Shown here: in pieces, positions 1 through 9,299 of the stretch
Layout of the letters: each line of letters starts with the position of its first letter
Numbering within the stretch: position 1 is the first letter of the stretch
DNA from: Chitinophaga niabensis
Lineage (GTDB): Bacteria > Bacteroidota > Bacteroidia > Chitinophagales > Chitinophagaceae
Direction of reading: 5' to 3'
NCBI GenBank assembly: GCA_017849435.1
Contig: JAFIGY010000004.1
Span: 61,875-125,874 of the forward strand
Length of the DNA: 64,000 nucleotides
Made by a program: the position numbers and the translations under genes
The notes under the pieces: generated by a model
Told to the model about the DNA's origin: nothing
Database searches by the model: none
Seen by the model: only the letters and a program-made list of their open reading frames with translations

Positions 1-358
1 GGCGGAAGCGAGGGATAACGGCGGTGTAATGGTGAATGGCACTAAAGTGGATGCAAAGGGCTACTACCAGAACCTGACCGGCTCCGGTTCCTCTGCGCTA
101 GCCTTGTATACGTACAGTGCTACTAATGTGCGGTTGCGGGAATTATCCTTCGGATATACTTTCCCTTCCGCTTTATTCAACAACAAGCTCCAGCGGCTGC
201 AGCTTTCGCTTGTGGCGCGGAACCTTTGGCTGATCTACAAAAAAGCACCTTACGATCCGGAAGTGACGGCGTTCACCACCAACCAGTTCCAGGGTTACGA
301 TTACTTCGGCATGCCCAGTCTCCGGAACATCGGTGTAAACCTGAAGGTGACATTCTGA
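1..358 (+). CDS. SusC/RagA-type TonB-dependent outer-membrane transporter, C-terminal end (partial)
   Basis: Only the last ~118 residues are inside the window. The frame is open from base 2, so the first in-frame ATG (29) is internal and the true start lies upstream. The segment reads as the final beta-strands of a SusC barrel: a stretch ending RLRELSFGYTFP, a later strand LSLVARNLWL, and a terminal aromatic strand ending in Phe (NLKVTF), the usual outer-membrane C-terminus. It lies 25 bases before a SusD-like gene, the normal susC-susD order. SusC proteins are TonB-energised importers of oligosaccharides or peptides with a SusD lipoprotein as lid. The substrate cannot be told from this fragment. 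Confidence 0.9.
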   Translation, partial: AEARDNGGVMVNGTKVDAKGYYQNLTGSGSSALALYTYSATNVRLRELSFGYTFPSALFNNKLQRLQLSLVARNLWLIYKKAPYDPEVTAFTTNQFQGYDYFGMPSLRNIGVNLKVTF

Positions 359-383
359 TTCATTCATCCCAAAGCAAAAGATC

Positions 384-1970
384 ATGAAGACGACTATCAA
401 ATCCATACTATATAAAGGGGCGCTGCTGGCTATAGCCATTGTACCGGCGTCCTGCACCAAGAACTTCGAGAAATTCAATACCAATCCCGTTGAGCTGACG
501 GATTCCCTGCTGAAGTACGATTACAAATATGTAGGCGCGTTCATTCCCGGCATGCTCACCAGTATCTATAGCACGATTGTCTGGCAATACCAGTTACAGC
601 AGAACCTGAATGCTGATCTCTATTCCGGATTCATGGGCATTCCCACGCCTTTCAATGCGGGCAAAAACAATTCGAATTATTTCATGCTCGATTGGAACAA
701 CTGGCCTTTTAAAATCGCATATGATAACGTGATGAGCAGCTGGAGACTGGTGAAGGACAGGGGGGAGAAATCCCGTCCGGACCTGTTTGCCGTGGCCTCC
801 ATCATTAAAGTGGCCGCCATGCATCGGGTAACAGACATCTATGGTCCCATTCCTTATTCCAAATTCGGCTCCGGAGGATTTTCCACGCCGTATGATAAAC
901 AGGAAGATATCTATAATTCGTTCTTTGCCGAACTGGATCAATCCATTGCCACATTGACGAATTTCGACAAGACCAACCCGGCCGGTAAAGCACAGTTAAA
1001 ACCTTTCGATCTTGTATATGACGGAGAGTATGGCGACTGGATCCGTTTCGCGAATTCGCTTAAACTCCGGCTGGCCATGCGTATCGCTTATGCCAACGGC
1101 ACATTGGCGAAGAAAAAAGCGGAAGAAGCCGTGGGCAACGAATACGGTGTAATGACGGATAACAAGAAGAACATGCTTGTAAAGGCTGCCAACGGCATCA
1201 CCGTCAGCAATTCCCTTTATGTGATCAGCCAGGAGTATAACGATATCCGCATGGGGGCCTCCATGGAATCCTTCCTCAAAGGTTACAACGATCCCCGCAT
1301 AAAGGCTTACTTCCGTGTGGCTGCAAGAACCGGTGGCGGTTATCAGGGGATCAGGAACGGCATCGATATCAGGAATAATTCTGACTACAAAGGATTTTCC
1401 GCTTTGAACATCGAGCGTTCCACACCCATCCGCGTAATGGCTGCCTCTGAAACCTATTTCCTGCGTGCGGAAGGCGCGATCCGGGGCTGGGACATGAAAG
1501 GCGATGCAAAGTCCCTGTATGAGACCGGTATCCGTACTTCTTTCGCGCAGTATGATCTTGGGGATGCATCCGCTTACGTCACCAATGCCTCCAGTGTACC
1601 TGCCGCCTACACAGATCCCGTGAACGCAACGAATAATGTAGCGTCCAATGCTCCCTATCTGAGCACTATAACAATCAGCTGGAACGAGGGAGATAATTTT
1701 GAAACCAAGCTTGAACGCATCCTCACCCAGAAATGGATCAGCCTGTATCCGGATGGAGAAGAAGCCTGGGCGGAGTTCAGAAGAACCGGCTACCCCAAAC
1801 TGTTCCCCGTGGTAGTGAACTACAGCGGCGGCAGTATCCCGGGATTCATCAACCGGCTGCCTTTCCCGCCGGATGAATACAAGAATAACAAAGACGAGGT
1901 GACCAAAGCGGCGGCGTTGCTGAATGGCGGAGATGTTGGCGGAACGAAACTTTGGTGGCAAAGACCCTGA
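384..1970 (+). CDS. SusD-like substrate-binding lipoprotein (SusD_2 type)
   Basis: A 528-residue outer-membrane lipoprotein. A signal peptide ends in a lipobox (PASC, Cys24), so the mature protein is lipid-anchored. The motif FEKFNTNP directly after it is characteristic of the SusD_2 branch of the SusD/RagB superfamily. The helical TPR-like core covers the rest, with the conserved helix RILTQKWISLYPDGEEAWAE near residues 445-465. It partners with the SusC whose end precedes it, acting as the surface lid that captures ligand. SusD_2 pairs occur in both glycan and peptide uptake loci; the tricorn-type protease downstream makes peptides a possible ligand, but a terminator separates the genes. 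Confidence 0.93.
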   Translation: MKTTIKSILYKGALLAIAIVPASCTKNFEKFNTNPVELTDSLLKYDYKYVGAFIPGMLTSIYSTIVWQYQLQQNLNADLYSGFMGIPTPFNAGKNNSNYFMLDWNNWPFKIAYDNVMSSWRLVKDRGEKSRPDLFAVASIIKVAAMHRVTDIYGPIPYSKFGSGGFSTPYDKQEDIYNSFFAELDQSIATLTNFDKTNPAGKAQLKPFDLVYDGEYGDWIRFANSLKLRLAMRIAYANGTLAKKKAEEAVGNEYGVMTDNKKNMLVKAANGITVSNSLYVISQEYNDIRMGASMESFLKGYNDPRIKAYFRVAARTGGGYQGIRNGIDIRNNSDYKGFSALNIERSTPIRVMAASETYFLRAEGAIRGWDMKGDAKSLYETGIRTSFAQYDLGDASAYVTNASSVPAAYTDPVNATNNVASNAPYLSTITISWNEGDNFETKLERILTQKWISLYPDGEEAWAEFRRTGYPKLFPVVVNYSGGSIPGFINRLPFPPDEYKNNKDEVTKAAALLNGGDVGGTKLWWQRP

Positions 1971-2036
1971 TATGGCTATTATATATCCTTGAAAACCCGC
2001 ATAACGCTTTAATGACGGACTATCAATCATGACAAG

Positions 2037-2070
2037 AAAAGGTCTGCCAATCCTGGCGGGCCTTTTCCCT
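2037..2070 (+). terminator. Rho-independent terminator after the SusCD pair
   Basis: A 13-bp stem (2037-2049 with 2054-2066, containing two G-U wobbles) closes on a 4-base loop ATCC and ends in TTTT. It lies 66 bases after the SusD stop codon and should end the SusCD transcript before the tricorn-type protease gene. Confidence 0.8.
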
Positions 2071-2177
2071 ATAATGCCGTTCGTCATTTTTTCTATATCC
2101 CTGCGGCGTTCGTACCCGTTTTTAAACTATTTTGCGAAACTGCCATATTAGCAGCGTCGTTCTTAATCAACCCGCTT

Positions 2178-5100
2178 ATGATGTCTAACATTTTACGAAT
2201 GTCCATTGGCGCAATGCTCGCCCTTGGCCCTGTTTATTCCCAGGCGCAGGAAACAAAACTGCTCCGCAATCCTGCTGTCAGCGAAAAGCATATTGCCTTT
2301 ATGTATGCCGGCGATATCTGGCTGGCTAACCGTGATGGTTCTTCTCCGCAACGGCTGACCGTTAATCCGGCTTTTGAACAGGATCCTTATTTCTCCCCGG
2401 ATGGGAAATGGATCGCTTTTACAGGAAATTATGATGGGAATACCGATGTGTATATCATTCCAGTTGAAGGCGGCGATCCGAAAAGGATCACCTGGCACCC
2501 GGCGCGGGATGTGGTAAGAGGCTGGATCGATAATGATCATATCCTGTTCGCTTCCGGCGCAGGGTCACCTACCGGACGTACCACACAACTATTCAGCGTA
2601 AGCGTGAAAGGTGGTTTGCCTGAAGTGCATGCAAAGATACCTGAAGCTACGCAGGGAGCCGTATCCCCCGACGGCAGGTTCACGGCTTACATCAAGAATC
2701 CTGATCCCACAGAAGGAGGTTCCACTTACCGCCCGTTCAAAAGATACCGCGGCGGTTACATGCCCCGGATCTGGGTATTTAACAATGCCACCCACCAGAT
2801 CGATGAAGTGCCGGCGGCCAATTCCAATAATGTCCGCCCGGTGTGGGTAGGAAAGAGCGTGTATTTCCTCAGCGACCGCAATCATACCATGAACATCTTC
2901 AGATATGATACAGAAGCAAAGCAGGTTACACAGATCACCCAATACACAAAAGATGATGTGAAAACGCTGACCGGCGATGGCAAAACACTAGCCTTCGAGC
3001 AGGGCGCTACCATCCACCTGCTGGACCCCGTATCCGGCAAGATCACGGATGTGAGCGTAAGCATTCGTGCGGACATTCCATACAGGCGCCCTCATTACGA
3101 GAAAGTAGGGAGCTTCGAGCGGGTGAGCATTTCGCCCACCGGCGCCCGTATGCTCGCACAGGGCAGGGGTGAGATATTTTCTATTCCGAAAGAGAAGGGC
3201 GATGTGCGCAATATCTCCAATTCCCCCGGTACCCATGAAAGAGAGCCCAACTGGTCCCCGGATGGGAAATGGATCGCCTATCTGTCCGACAAAGACGGTA
3301 ATTACAAACTGCTGCTCCGCGATCAGAAAGGCGCGAAAGAACCGGTGGAAATTGAGCTGGGTAAAACAGTCTACTACTTTGGCCTTGGCTGGTCACCAGA
3401 CAGCAAAAAGATCGTTTTCAGTGATGTGCATTTCAACCTGTATTACGTAGACGTACAAACGAAAAAAGTAACACTCATCGATACCAACCGGAACGGCTCC
3501 ATTCCTCCCAATGGCAATGTTTTCGCTCCGTCATGGTCACCGGATTCCAAATGGATCACGTACATAAAAACGCAGACCAACGGGTATGATGCAGTGTATC
3601 TGTACAGCCTCTCGTCCGGCCAGTCTACCATGGTAACAGATGGTATGAGCGATGCGGGTAACCCTACGTTCAGTGCAGACGGGAAATATGTTTTCTTCCC
3701 TGCCAGCACCAATAACGGCGCTTCCCAGAGTGGGCTTCACATGCAAACCTACGACCGTCCGTCCTCTTCCAACATCTACGCCATCCTGCTCGCCAAGAGC
3801 ACGCCCACTATCTTCACGCCGGAAAGCGATGAGGAAACGGTGAAAGGAGAAGATGCGGAGAAAAAGAAAGAGCCGGCCGCGGACAGCAAGGATAATAAAG
3901 ACAAGAAGAAAGATTCTACCAAGCCCGCTACCGCTGCTGCACCCGCAGTAGCAGAAACAAAAATAGACCTGGATGGCATTCAGCGGCGTATTATCGCGCT
4001 TCCTTTACCTGCTGCCGGTTACAGAGGATTGAGCGGCCTTGTGAAGGACAAGCTTTTCTTCATGGTGGCGGACGAGTTGCGGTATTATGATCTGAAAGAC
4101 CGCAAGTCTGAAACCTTTACCAAAGCAGGCGGATATGTTATCAGTGCAGACGGGAAGAAGATACTCGTGATCGCCGGCGGCGGCTACCAGATCGTGAGCG
4201 CTGACCGCAAACCATCACCGGGAGAAGGGAAAGTGGAGGTTTCCGGAGTTACCACTTATGTGGATCCCGTGGCGGAATGGAAACAGATTTTTGATGAAGT
4301 ATATAAGATCGAGAAGGATTACTTCTATGTAAAGAATATGCATGGTGTGGACTGGGATGCCAACCACAAACGGTATGCTGCATTGCTGCCGTATGTGAGC
4401 CATCGTTCTGACCTCAACTACCTGCTCAATGAAATGATGAGTGAGATGGTGGTAGGGCACAATTATGTAGGCGCAGGCGATATGCCTTCCGGCCCGAATG
4501 TGGGCATCGGTCTGCTTGGTGCGGATTACGAGATCAGCAACGGTAAGTACCGCATCCAGAAGATATACGGAACACAGGAATGGAATCCCGGATCGAAAGC
4601 GCCGTTAAGTATCCCTGGTCTTAACGTGAAGGAAGGAGATTATATCCTTGCCGTAAATGGCCGCCCGCTCACGGCAGATATCAGCATTCACAGTCTTCTG
4701 GAGAACCTCGTGAACCGCCAGGTGGTGTTGAAAGTGAACGACCAGCCTTCCGAATCAGGTGCACATGAGATCACCGTGGAGCCGATTGATGCAGGAAGGG
4801 ATTATGAACTGCGCAAGGTGAACTGGATAGAAGACAATCGCAAAAAAGTAGACCAGCTGAGCAATGGTAAGATCGCTTATGTGTATATGCTGAACACCGG
4901 CGAAGAAGGATATACTTCATTCAACCGTTATTACTACGCTCAAACCGACAAACAGGCTTTGTTGCTGGATGAGCGCTTTAACGGCGGTGGTTCTGTAGCG
5001 GATTATGTGATCGACATCCTGGACCGCCAGATATTAAGCTACTGGGGCGTACGCGACGGGCGCAGTTTTACTACCCCGGGCAACGGTATCTATGGTCCCA

Positions 5101-5471
5101 AAGCGATGCTGATCAATGAATACGCCGGCTCGGGCGGCGACATGATGCCCTGGATGTTCCAGCAGAAAAAACTGGGTAAGCTGATCGGGAAACGTACGAT
5201 GGGTATCCTTGTGGGTATCAGCGGTTATCCTTCCCTAATGGACGGTGGCTTTGTGACCTCTCCAAGCTTTGGAGTGTATGATACGAAAGGTAACTGGATC
5301 ATCGAGAATGAAGGAACGCACGCAGATATTGAAGTGGAACAAACGCCGGCGGATGTGATCGCTGGCCGCGATCCGCAGCTGGAGAAGGGCGTGCAGACGT
5401 TATTGGAAGAATTAAAAACGAAAACCGTGCAACCGGTACCGAAGCCGGCAGATCCGGTGAGGATTAAATAG
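2178..5471 (+). CDS. Tricorn-type S41 protease, periplasmic
   Basis: A 1097-residue exported protease. A signal peptide (cleavage near residue 23, SQAQ) is followed by TolB/PD40-like beta-propeller repeats (SPDGKWIAF, SPDSKKIVF and similar, ~50-530). A Lys/Glu-rich low-complexity linker (~555-595), the remaining propeller and C1 region, a PDZ domain (~790-870) and an S41 catalytic core follow. Catalytic candidates by analogy with tricorn are His761 (GHNY), Ser985 in GSGGD with Asp988, and Glu1043/1045 near NEGTHADIE. Tricorn-family enzymes degrade oligopeptides; here the signal peptide implies periplasmic action, probably on imported peptides. The second of two adjacent ATG codons (2181) is an equally possible start. 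Function beyond peptidase is not shown. Confidence 0.92.
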   Translation: MMSNILRMSIGAMLALGPVYSQAQETKLLRNPAVSEKHIAFMYAGDIWLANRDGSSPQRLTVNPAFEQDPYFSPDGKWIAFTGNYDGNTDVYIIPVEGGDPKRITWHPARDVVRGWIDNDHILFASGAGSPTGRTTQLFSVSVKGGLPEVHAKIPEATQGAVSPDGRFTAYIKNPDPTEGGSTYRPFKRYRGGYMPRIWVFNNATHQIDEVPAANSNNVRPVWVGKSVYFLSDRNHTMNIFRYDTEAKQVTQITQYTKDDVKTLTGDGKTLAFEQGATIHLLDPVSGKITDVSVSIRADIPYRRPHYEKVGSFERVSISPTGARMLAQGRGEIFSIPKEKGDVRNISNSPGTHEREPNWSPDGKWIAYLSDKDGNYKLLLRDQKGAKEPVEIELGKTVYYFGLGWSPDSKKIVFSDVHFNLYYVDVQTKKVTLIDTNRNGSIPPNGNVFAPSWSPDSKWITYIKTQTNGYDAVYLYSLSSGQSTMVTDGMSDAGNPTFSADGKYVFFPASTNNGASQSGLHMQTYDRPSSSNIYAILLAKSTPTIFTPESDEETVKGEDAEKKKEPAADSKDNKDKKKDSTKPATAAAPAVAETKIDLDGIQRRIIALPLPAAGYRGLSGLVKDKLFFMVADELRYYDLKDRKSETFTKAGGYVISADGKKILVIAGGGYQIVSADRKPSPGEGKVEVSGVTTYVDPVAEWKQIFDEVYKIEKDYFYVKNMHGVDWDANHKRYAALLPYVSHRSDLNYLLNEMMSEMVVGHNYVGAGDMPSGPNVGIGLLGADYEISNGKYRIQKIYGTQEWNPGSKAPLSIPGLNVKEGDYILAVNGRPLTADISIHSLLENLVNRQVVLKVNDQPSESGAHEITVEPIDAGRDYELRKVNWIEDNRKKVDQLSNGKIAYVYMLNTGEEGYTSFNRYYYAQTDKQALLLDERFNGGGSVADYVIDILDRQILSYWGVRDGRSFTTPGNGIYGPKAMLINEYAGSGGDMMPWMFQQKKLGKLIGKRTMGILVGISGYPSLMDGGFVTSPSFGVYDTKGNWIIENEGTHADIEVEQTPADVIAGRDPQLEKGVQTLLEELKTKTVQPVPKPADPVRIK

Positions 5472-5484
5472 CAGATGAGAGAAA

Positions 5485-5519
5485 GGGTGTCTCAAAAATA
5501 ACGTGAGGCACCCTTTTAT
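5485..5519 (+). terminator. Terminator of the tricorn-type protease gene
   Basis: Stem GGGTGTCTC (5485-5493) pairs with GAGGCACCC (5505-5513) across an 11-base loop, with one G-U pair, followed by TTTT. The same GGGTGTCTC arm recurs in the terminator at 7498. Confidence 0.8.
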
Positions 5520-5547
5520 AATATCCTTCGTACGTATCGCCAAACAA

Positions 5548-6153
5548 CTACGGGTGCCCATTAACAGGCCCTTTCATATTAACAATCGAAATTAAGGAGA
5601 AAACGGTGCTGAGAACATACCCGGTCGTGTCGGCAATATAAGGTGTATTGATAGTATCCCCCTTTAAATAGAACTTAAAATTGATGATCTGCTGCCCAAT
5701 CCGCAATTTTGGCCGAACACTCCTGTTCAGCGTAGCCAGCACAGAATCTTTATTCTTGATAAAAGTTCCTTCCTTCAACCACTCATCCAGTGTTTTGATC
5801 TTCATGATCCCTTTTTTCATAAGAATACCTTTTTCCTTCACGACTACCGTTGGATATGCGTGATAGCAGTCCCCTTTCCACAGTTCATTGATCAGCTCAT
5901 CAATATCAGCCTGTGAAGAAATAGTCTTGCGAAATTCATATGTCAGGGGGCGGACTTCTTCCGTATTTTGTATAAGTGAATCCCAGCGGGAATAAGTAGC
6001 CGCTAATTCTTTCTCTGCAATTGGAAAAATATGTACTGTATCTTTTGCCTGCCTTGGCGAAGACACCCGGCACCCGGCATAAAAGACGGATAGCAGGGAT
6101 AGGAAGATCAGAAAACTCTTACAGGCATATAGCCTTGGAGAATGTTGCATCAT
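5548..6153 (-). CDS. Lipoprotein of unknown function (paralogue of the upstream gene)
   Basis: About 201 residues. I chose the ATG at 6153 (the next codon is also ATG) because it gives a normal signal peptide with lipobox FYAGC. A longer frame opens at 6198 but adds non-signal sequence. No known domain is recognised. The region LRIGQQIINFKFYLKG through VLSTVFSLIS resembles the segment of the next gene around GQRLVKINWQ and IFDQVFSFLS, and an upstream PLTYEFRKTISSQADI matches PLSWSEVGIISNDQDI there. It may therefore share one domain with that gene. It lies 71 bases downstream of it on the same strand. The A+T content looks higher than in neighbouring genes. Likely periplasmic and membrane-anchored. 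Confidence 0.75.
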   Translation of the reverse strand: MMQHSPRLYACKSFLIFLSLLSVFYAGCRVSSPRQAKDTVHIFPIAEKELAATYSRWDSLIQNTEEVRPLTYEFRKTISSQADIDELINELWKGDCYHAYPTVVVKEKGILMKKGIMKIKTLDEWLKEGTFIKNKDSVLATLNRSVRPKLRIGQQIINFKFYLKGDTINTPYIADTTGYVLSTVFSLISIVNMKGPVNGHP

Positions 6154-6224
6154 TGAGTAGGGTAAATGATTAAAAATGCGCACATCCGCATAACACACGA
6201 ATGTGCGCCATATCTCTGAAAAAA

Positions 6225-7259
6225 TTATAAATCTTGTGTATCCCGTGTTTTTGTTCCAGACATGGATCCGCTCATGCTAGAGCCCAATGGGAGGGATTTT
6301 ATCTCGAAATTTCCCCCACCTTGCCAGGAAATGCTAACAGATGCTGTAAGTGGATCATCCGAATAGGCATATGCATAGGCTATTTTTGACTGTCCATCAA
6401 TCCAATAATAGGTCTCATTGGGAATACCAGCTGCATAAATCGATCCTTTAGCTCCATAATAGCTGGCGGAAGAGGTGATATCTGAATTGCGCAATGCCCT
6501 GACCTGCCGGTAGGTATCCATTACCACGTCCTTTATAATCCAGATCTTGCCATATATCGTGTGCACGATGTCAAAAGAAGCAATCGTACTACCCTTCCAA
6601 TTTACCGCATCAAACGGAGTGTTTCCTTCGTGAAAAGTAGCTTCAGCTGTCGATTCAGCCACAATCATCTCGTCTTCACCCAAGTTAGGCAATGGCTCCT
6701 CCTCCCCGGCAATCCGGGCCGCAAGTTCGCTGCCTTTTATTGTTGTCCGTTTTCGTACAGGATCAACAGGTCTACTTTTTCCGGATGACAAAAATGAAAA
6801 TACCTGGTCAAATATAACACCGTTGGCACCTACGATAGCATAGCTTGCAAAATTCTTGTTATCAGCCTGCCAATTGATTTTTACCAGTCGCTGACCGGTT
6901 TTTAAGGTACTATTCAACATCTTGTCTATTACCTCAATAAACCGGTCACCATATTGCTTTTTGGAAATTGATTCAAACCGGACGGAATCTTCTTCTTTGT
7001 TGATGTAAATTGCATCCTCCTTGAGGAAATGCTGTTTGGCCGCGGCAATATCCTGATCATTGGAAATGATGCCTACTTCCGACCAGGACAATGGTTGTTC
7101 CGTCCGTTGCGGATAAGTAGTTTTCCATTTTTCCAACATTCCGGCGATCTGCGTTTGTACTTGTTGAGGAAATGTGGACTTTTGCTGATCATCTTTTTTA
7201 CAAGAATTCAATAACAATAGGGAGCTGGCGAGGGTTAATAGAATTTTCTTTTGGGTCAT
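6225..7259 (-). CDS. Lipoprotein of unknown function, two-part architecture
   Basis: 344 residues with a signal peptide and lipobox LLNSC (Cys20). The first half (~30-165) contains the same pattern as the neighbouring lipoprotein (PLSW...IS...DI, then GQ...N...Y...G...VFSFLS). The second half (~170-330) is Ser/Thr/Tyr-rich, predicted beta, and includes DIVHTIYGKIWIIKDVVMDTYRQV. It ends in a Ser/Met-rich low-complexity tail. No catalytic motif is seen. It is the first gene of a two-gene minus-strand unit. Probably an envelope-exposed protein of restricted distribution; I do not recognise a family. Confidence 0.8.
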   Translation of the reverse strand: MTQKKILLTLASSLLLLNSCKKDDQQKSTFPQQVQTQIAGMLEKWKTTYPQRTEQPLSWSEVGIISNDQDIAAAKQHFLKEDAIYINKEEDSVRFESISKKQYGDRFIEVIDKMLNSTLKTGQRLVKINWQADNKNFASYAIVGANGVIFDQVFSFLSSGKSRPVDPVRKRTTIKGSELAARIAGEEEPLPNLGEDEMIVAESTAEATFHEGNTPFDAVNWKGSTIASFDIVHTIYGKIWIIKDVVMDTYRQVRALRNSDITSSASYYGAKGSIYAAGIPNETYYWIDGQSKIAYAYAYSDDPLTASVSISWQGGGNFEIKSLPLGSSMSGSMSGTKTRDTQDL

Positions 7260-7497
7260 GGGATAACTATTGTGTGTTAAGAAATAAAGAGTAATTTTTG
7301 AAAGCTAAAATCCAATCCGAGGATTTTTTGCATCGTCTTTCGCTTTATAACTGTCCTGTGACACATCCCCGGCAGACCTTATTCCTTTTTTGTCATGCAA
7401 TCGTCGATTGTAAAGATTTCTTCCAGCAGGGCGTAATTATTAAATAAATAGCCCTCACAACAGAAATATTAGTTCAGACATTATCATCAAATCAAAA

Positions 7498-7529
7498 GGG
7501 TGTCTCATTTTACCGAGACACCCTTTTTT
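7498..7529. terminator. Bidirectional terminator
   Basis: A perfect 9-bp stem GGGTGTCTC (7498-7506) / GAGACACCC (7515-7523) is flanked by AAAA on the left and TTTTTT on the right, so it can act on either strand. It lies directly after the minus-strand SusD gene, whose transcript it should end. Confidence 0.85.
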
Positions 7530-7532
7530 GTT

Positions 7533-9281
7533 TTACAATCCGTCTTTCCAGTTCGGATTCTGTGTAAGGTTCCGGTTCAGGAGCCTTTCCTGTATAGGTA
7601 TAGGGAAAAGATAATCTTTTGTTTCATCGAATGTTTTGCCGATCTGTTTGTTGATCAGGATATAGCCGCCCTGTTTATCTTTCTCCAGCACGATCTCACT
7701 GCCCAGTTTCAGGTATTGCGGTCCTTTTTCAGTAGGCTTGGTACCTTCGTAGATCACCACATCGATCTTGCCATCCCGGTCCAGATCATATTTACCGAGT
7801 CCGGGGAAGTACATTCCCTTGAACTGTCTCGTTAACGCCTGACCTTCTTTCCAGCGCATGATATCGTTCCAGCGGTAGCTTTCCATCACCAGCTCTATCC
7901 GGCGTTCCCGGCGGATTTCAAGGATAACGCCCTTGTTATTCGGGAAAAGGTTGATATACTGTGCTGCCATGTAAGGATCGGGGGTAGCGTTAGCGGCTGC
8001 CATGTCGATGTTTGGCATGCCTACTCTGTTGCGAAGCAGTTTGATAGATTTATCAAGGTCTGCTTGGGTGAGGGTGCCGAGCTCTGCCTTTGCTTCTGCA
8101 TAATTCAGCAGCACTTCTGCGTAACGGAAGATCGGCATGGAGTTTACGGAGCGGTTGTAGGAATCTGTGGATTCATCGGTTACAAACTTCACCAGCTGAT
8201 AACCGGTAACGGTGGCGCCAAAGTCCGGTACCAGTTTAACGGTATTGCCAATGCGGGTATATCCCGGTGTACGTACGGTTTGCGCGAGGCGCGGGTCGCG
8301 GTTCTGACATTCTTCGAAGAACTGCAGGGTATCATACCGCGGCCGGTCTGTGAAACGGGAGCCGTCTTTCATCAGATAGCTGTTCACAAGCTGCTTTTCC
8401 AGTCCCGGGCGACCGTAAGAGGCTGTTATCGTGTAGTAGTTGACGTTATGCCATACCTGTAAGTCGTTGCTGAATTTTCGGGCCAGGATGATCTCCGAAG
8501 TGATCGGGTTGGTGGCCGCGAACAGGTCCATGTACGCTCTTTCCGGTGTGCTGGTATAAATACCGTAAGGGCCTTTCATCAGCTCTTCACCGGCCAGTAC
8601 ACATTGTCTTAACAACTCGTCCGCATTCGGCAGGTTGAATTCCGGGTGATACTTGCGGAAAGTGCCTTCAAACAGGCAGATACGGCTTTTCAGTGCAAGG
8701 GCCGTCCATTTCGTCACCTCTTCCACATTTGGCTTTACATCAAGGTTAGCGATCGCATAATCGATGTCTTTCAGCATGGAATCCACTACCACTGTACGCG
8801 GGTCGCGGGGCTTTTTCAATAGTACGGTATCCTGTGGACTGATGGCGGTGGAGTACCAGGGTACATCACCGAAACGCTGCACCTTGTCGAAATAGAAGTA
8901 GGCGCGGAAGAATTTGGCTGTACCGGCGTGTTTGGCGGCTACTTTCTCCTCCACCTTCCTGTTATAGTTCTGCAGGAAGTAGTTGATCTTACGCAATTCT
9001 CCCCAGCTCCATCCACCGCCGTTAACAGGAACGGTGCGTTTGCCGGTGAGGTTGTCACCCAGACTCGTTTTTACGATATTATCGATATCCTCGTTATAGA
9101 TCCCTTCCGCACTGGGTAAGGCGCTGTAAAACGAGTTGGTATATAATTTCAGATCTTTTTCAGAGTTGAAGAACTGATCCGGAGAGATGTCTGACAACGG
9201 CTGCCGGTCCATGAAATCCTTTTTGCAGGCAGTAGCCAGAGCAGCGATGCCGATAAAGAGGAAAGATATATGCTTTTTCAT
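7533..9281 (-). CDS. SusD/RagB family outer-membrane lipoprotein
   Basis: 582 residues with lipobox ATAC (Cys19). The first mature residues KKDFMDRQPLSDIS and QFFNSEKDLKLYTNSFY are typical of the SusD N-terminal domain. RYAEVLLNYAEAKAE (~385-400) and the C-terminal EIRRERRIELVMESYRWNDIMRW (~450-475) are SusD family signatures. It should act as the ligand-capturing lid of the SusC partner encoded 18 bases upstream. An insert with YDLDRDGKIDVVIYEG looks like an acidic calcium-type loop. No degradative enzyme is linked to this pair, so no substrate can be proposed. Confidence 0.95.
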   Translation of the reverse strand: MKKHISFLFIGIAALATACKKDFMDRQPLSDISPDQFFNSEKDLKLYTNSFYSALPSAEGIYNEDIDNIVKTSLGDNLTGKRTVPVNGGGWSWGELRKINYFLQNYNRKVEEKVAAKHAGTAKFFRAYFYFDKVQRFGDVPWYSTAISPQDTVLLKKPRDPRTVVVDSMLKDIDYAIANLDVKPNVEEVTKWTALALKSRICLFEGTFRKYHPEFNLPNADELLRQCVLAGEELMKGPYGIYTSTPERAYMDLFAATNPITSEIILARKFSNDLQVWHNVNYYTITASYGRPGLEKQLVNSYLMKDGSRFTDRPRYDTLQFFEECQNRDPRLAQTVRTPGYTRIGNTVKLVPDFGATVTGYQLVKFVTDESTDSYNRSVNSMPIFRYAEVLLNYAEAKAELGTLTQADLDKSIKLLRNRVGMPNIDMAAANATPDPYMAAQYINLFPNNKGVILEIRRERRIELVMESYRWNDIMRWKEGQALTRQFKGMYFPGLGKYDLDRDGKIDVVIYEGTKPTEKGPQYLKLGSEIVLEKDKQGGYILINKQIGKTFDETKDYLFPIPIQERLLNRNLTQNPNWKDGL

Positions 9282-9299
9282 GCAATACTTTTTAAATGG

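Noticed and set aside
996-2087. 363-codon frame on the minus strand across the first SusD gene
   Set aside because: Antisense to a clear SusD_2 lipoprotein, with no signal peptide or motif.
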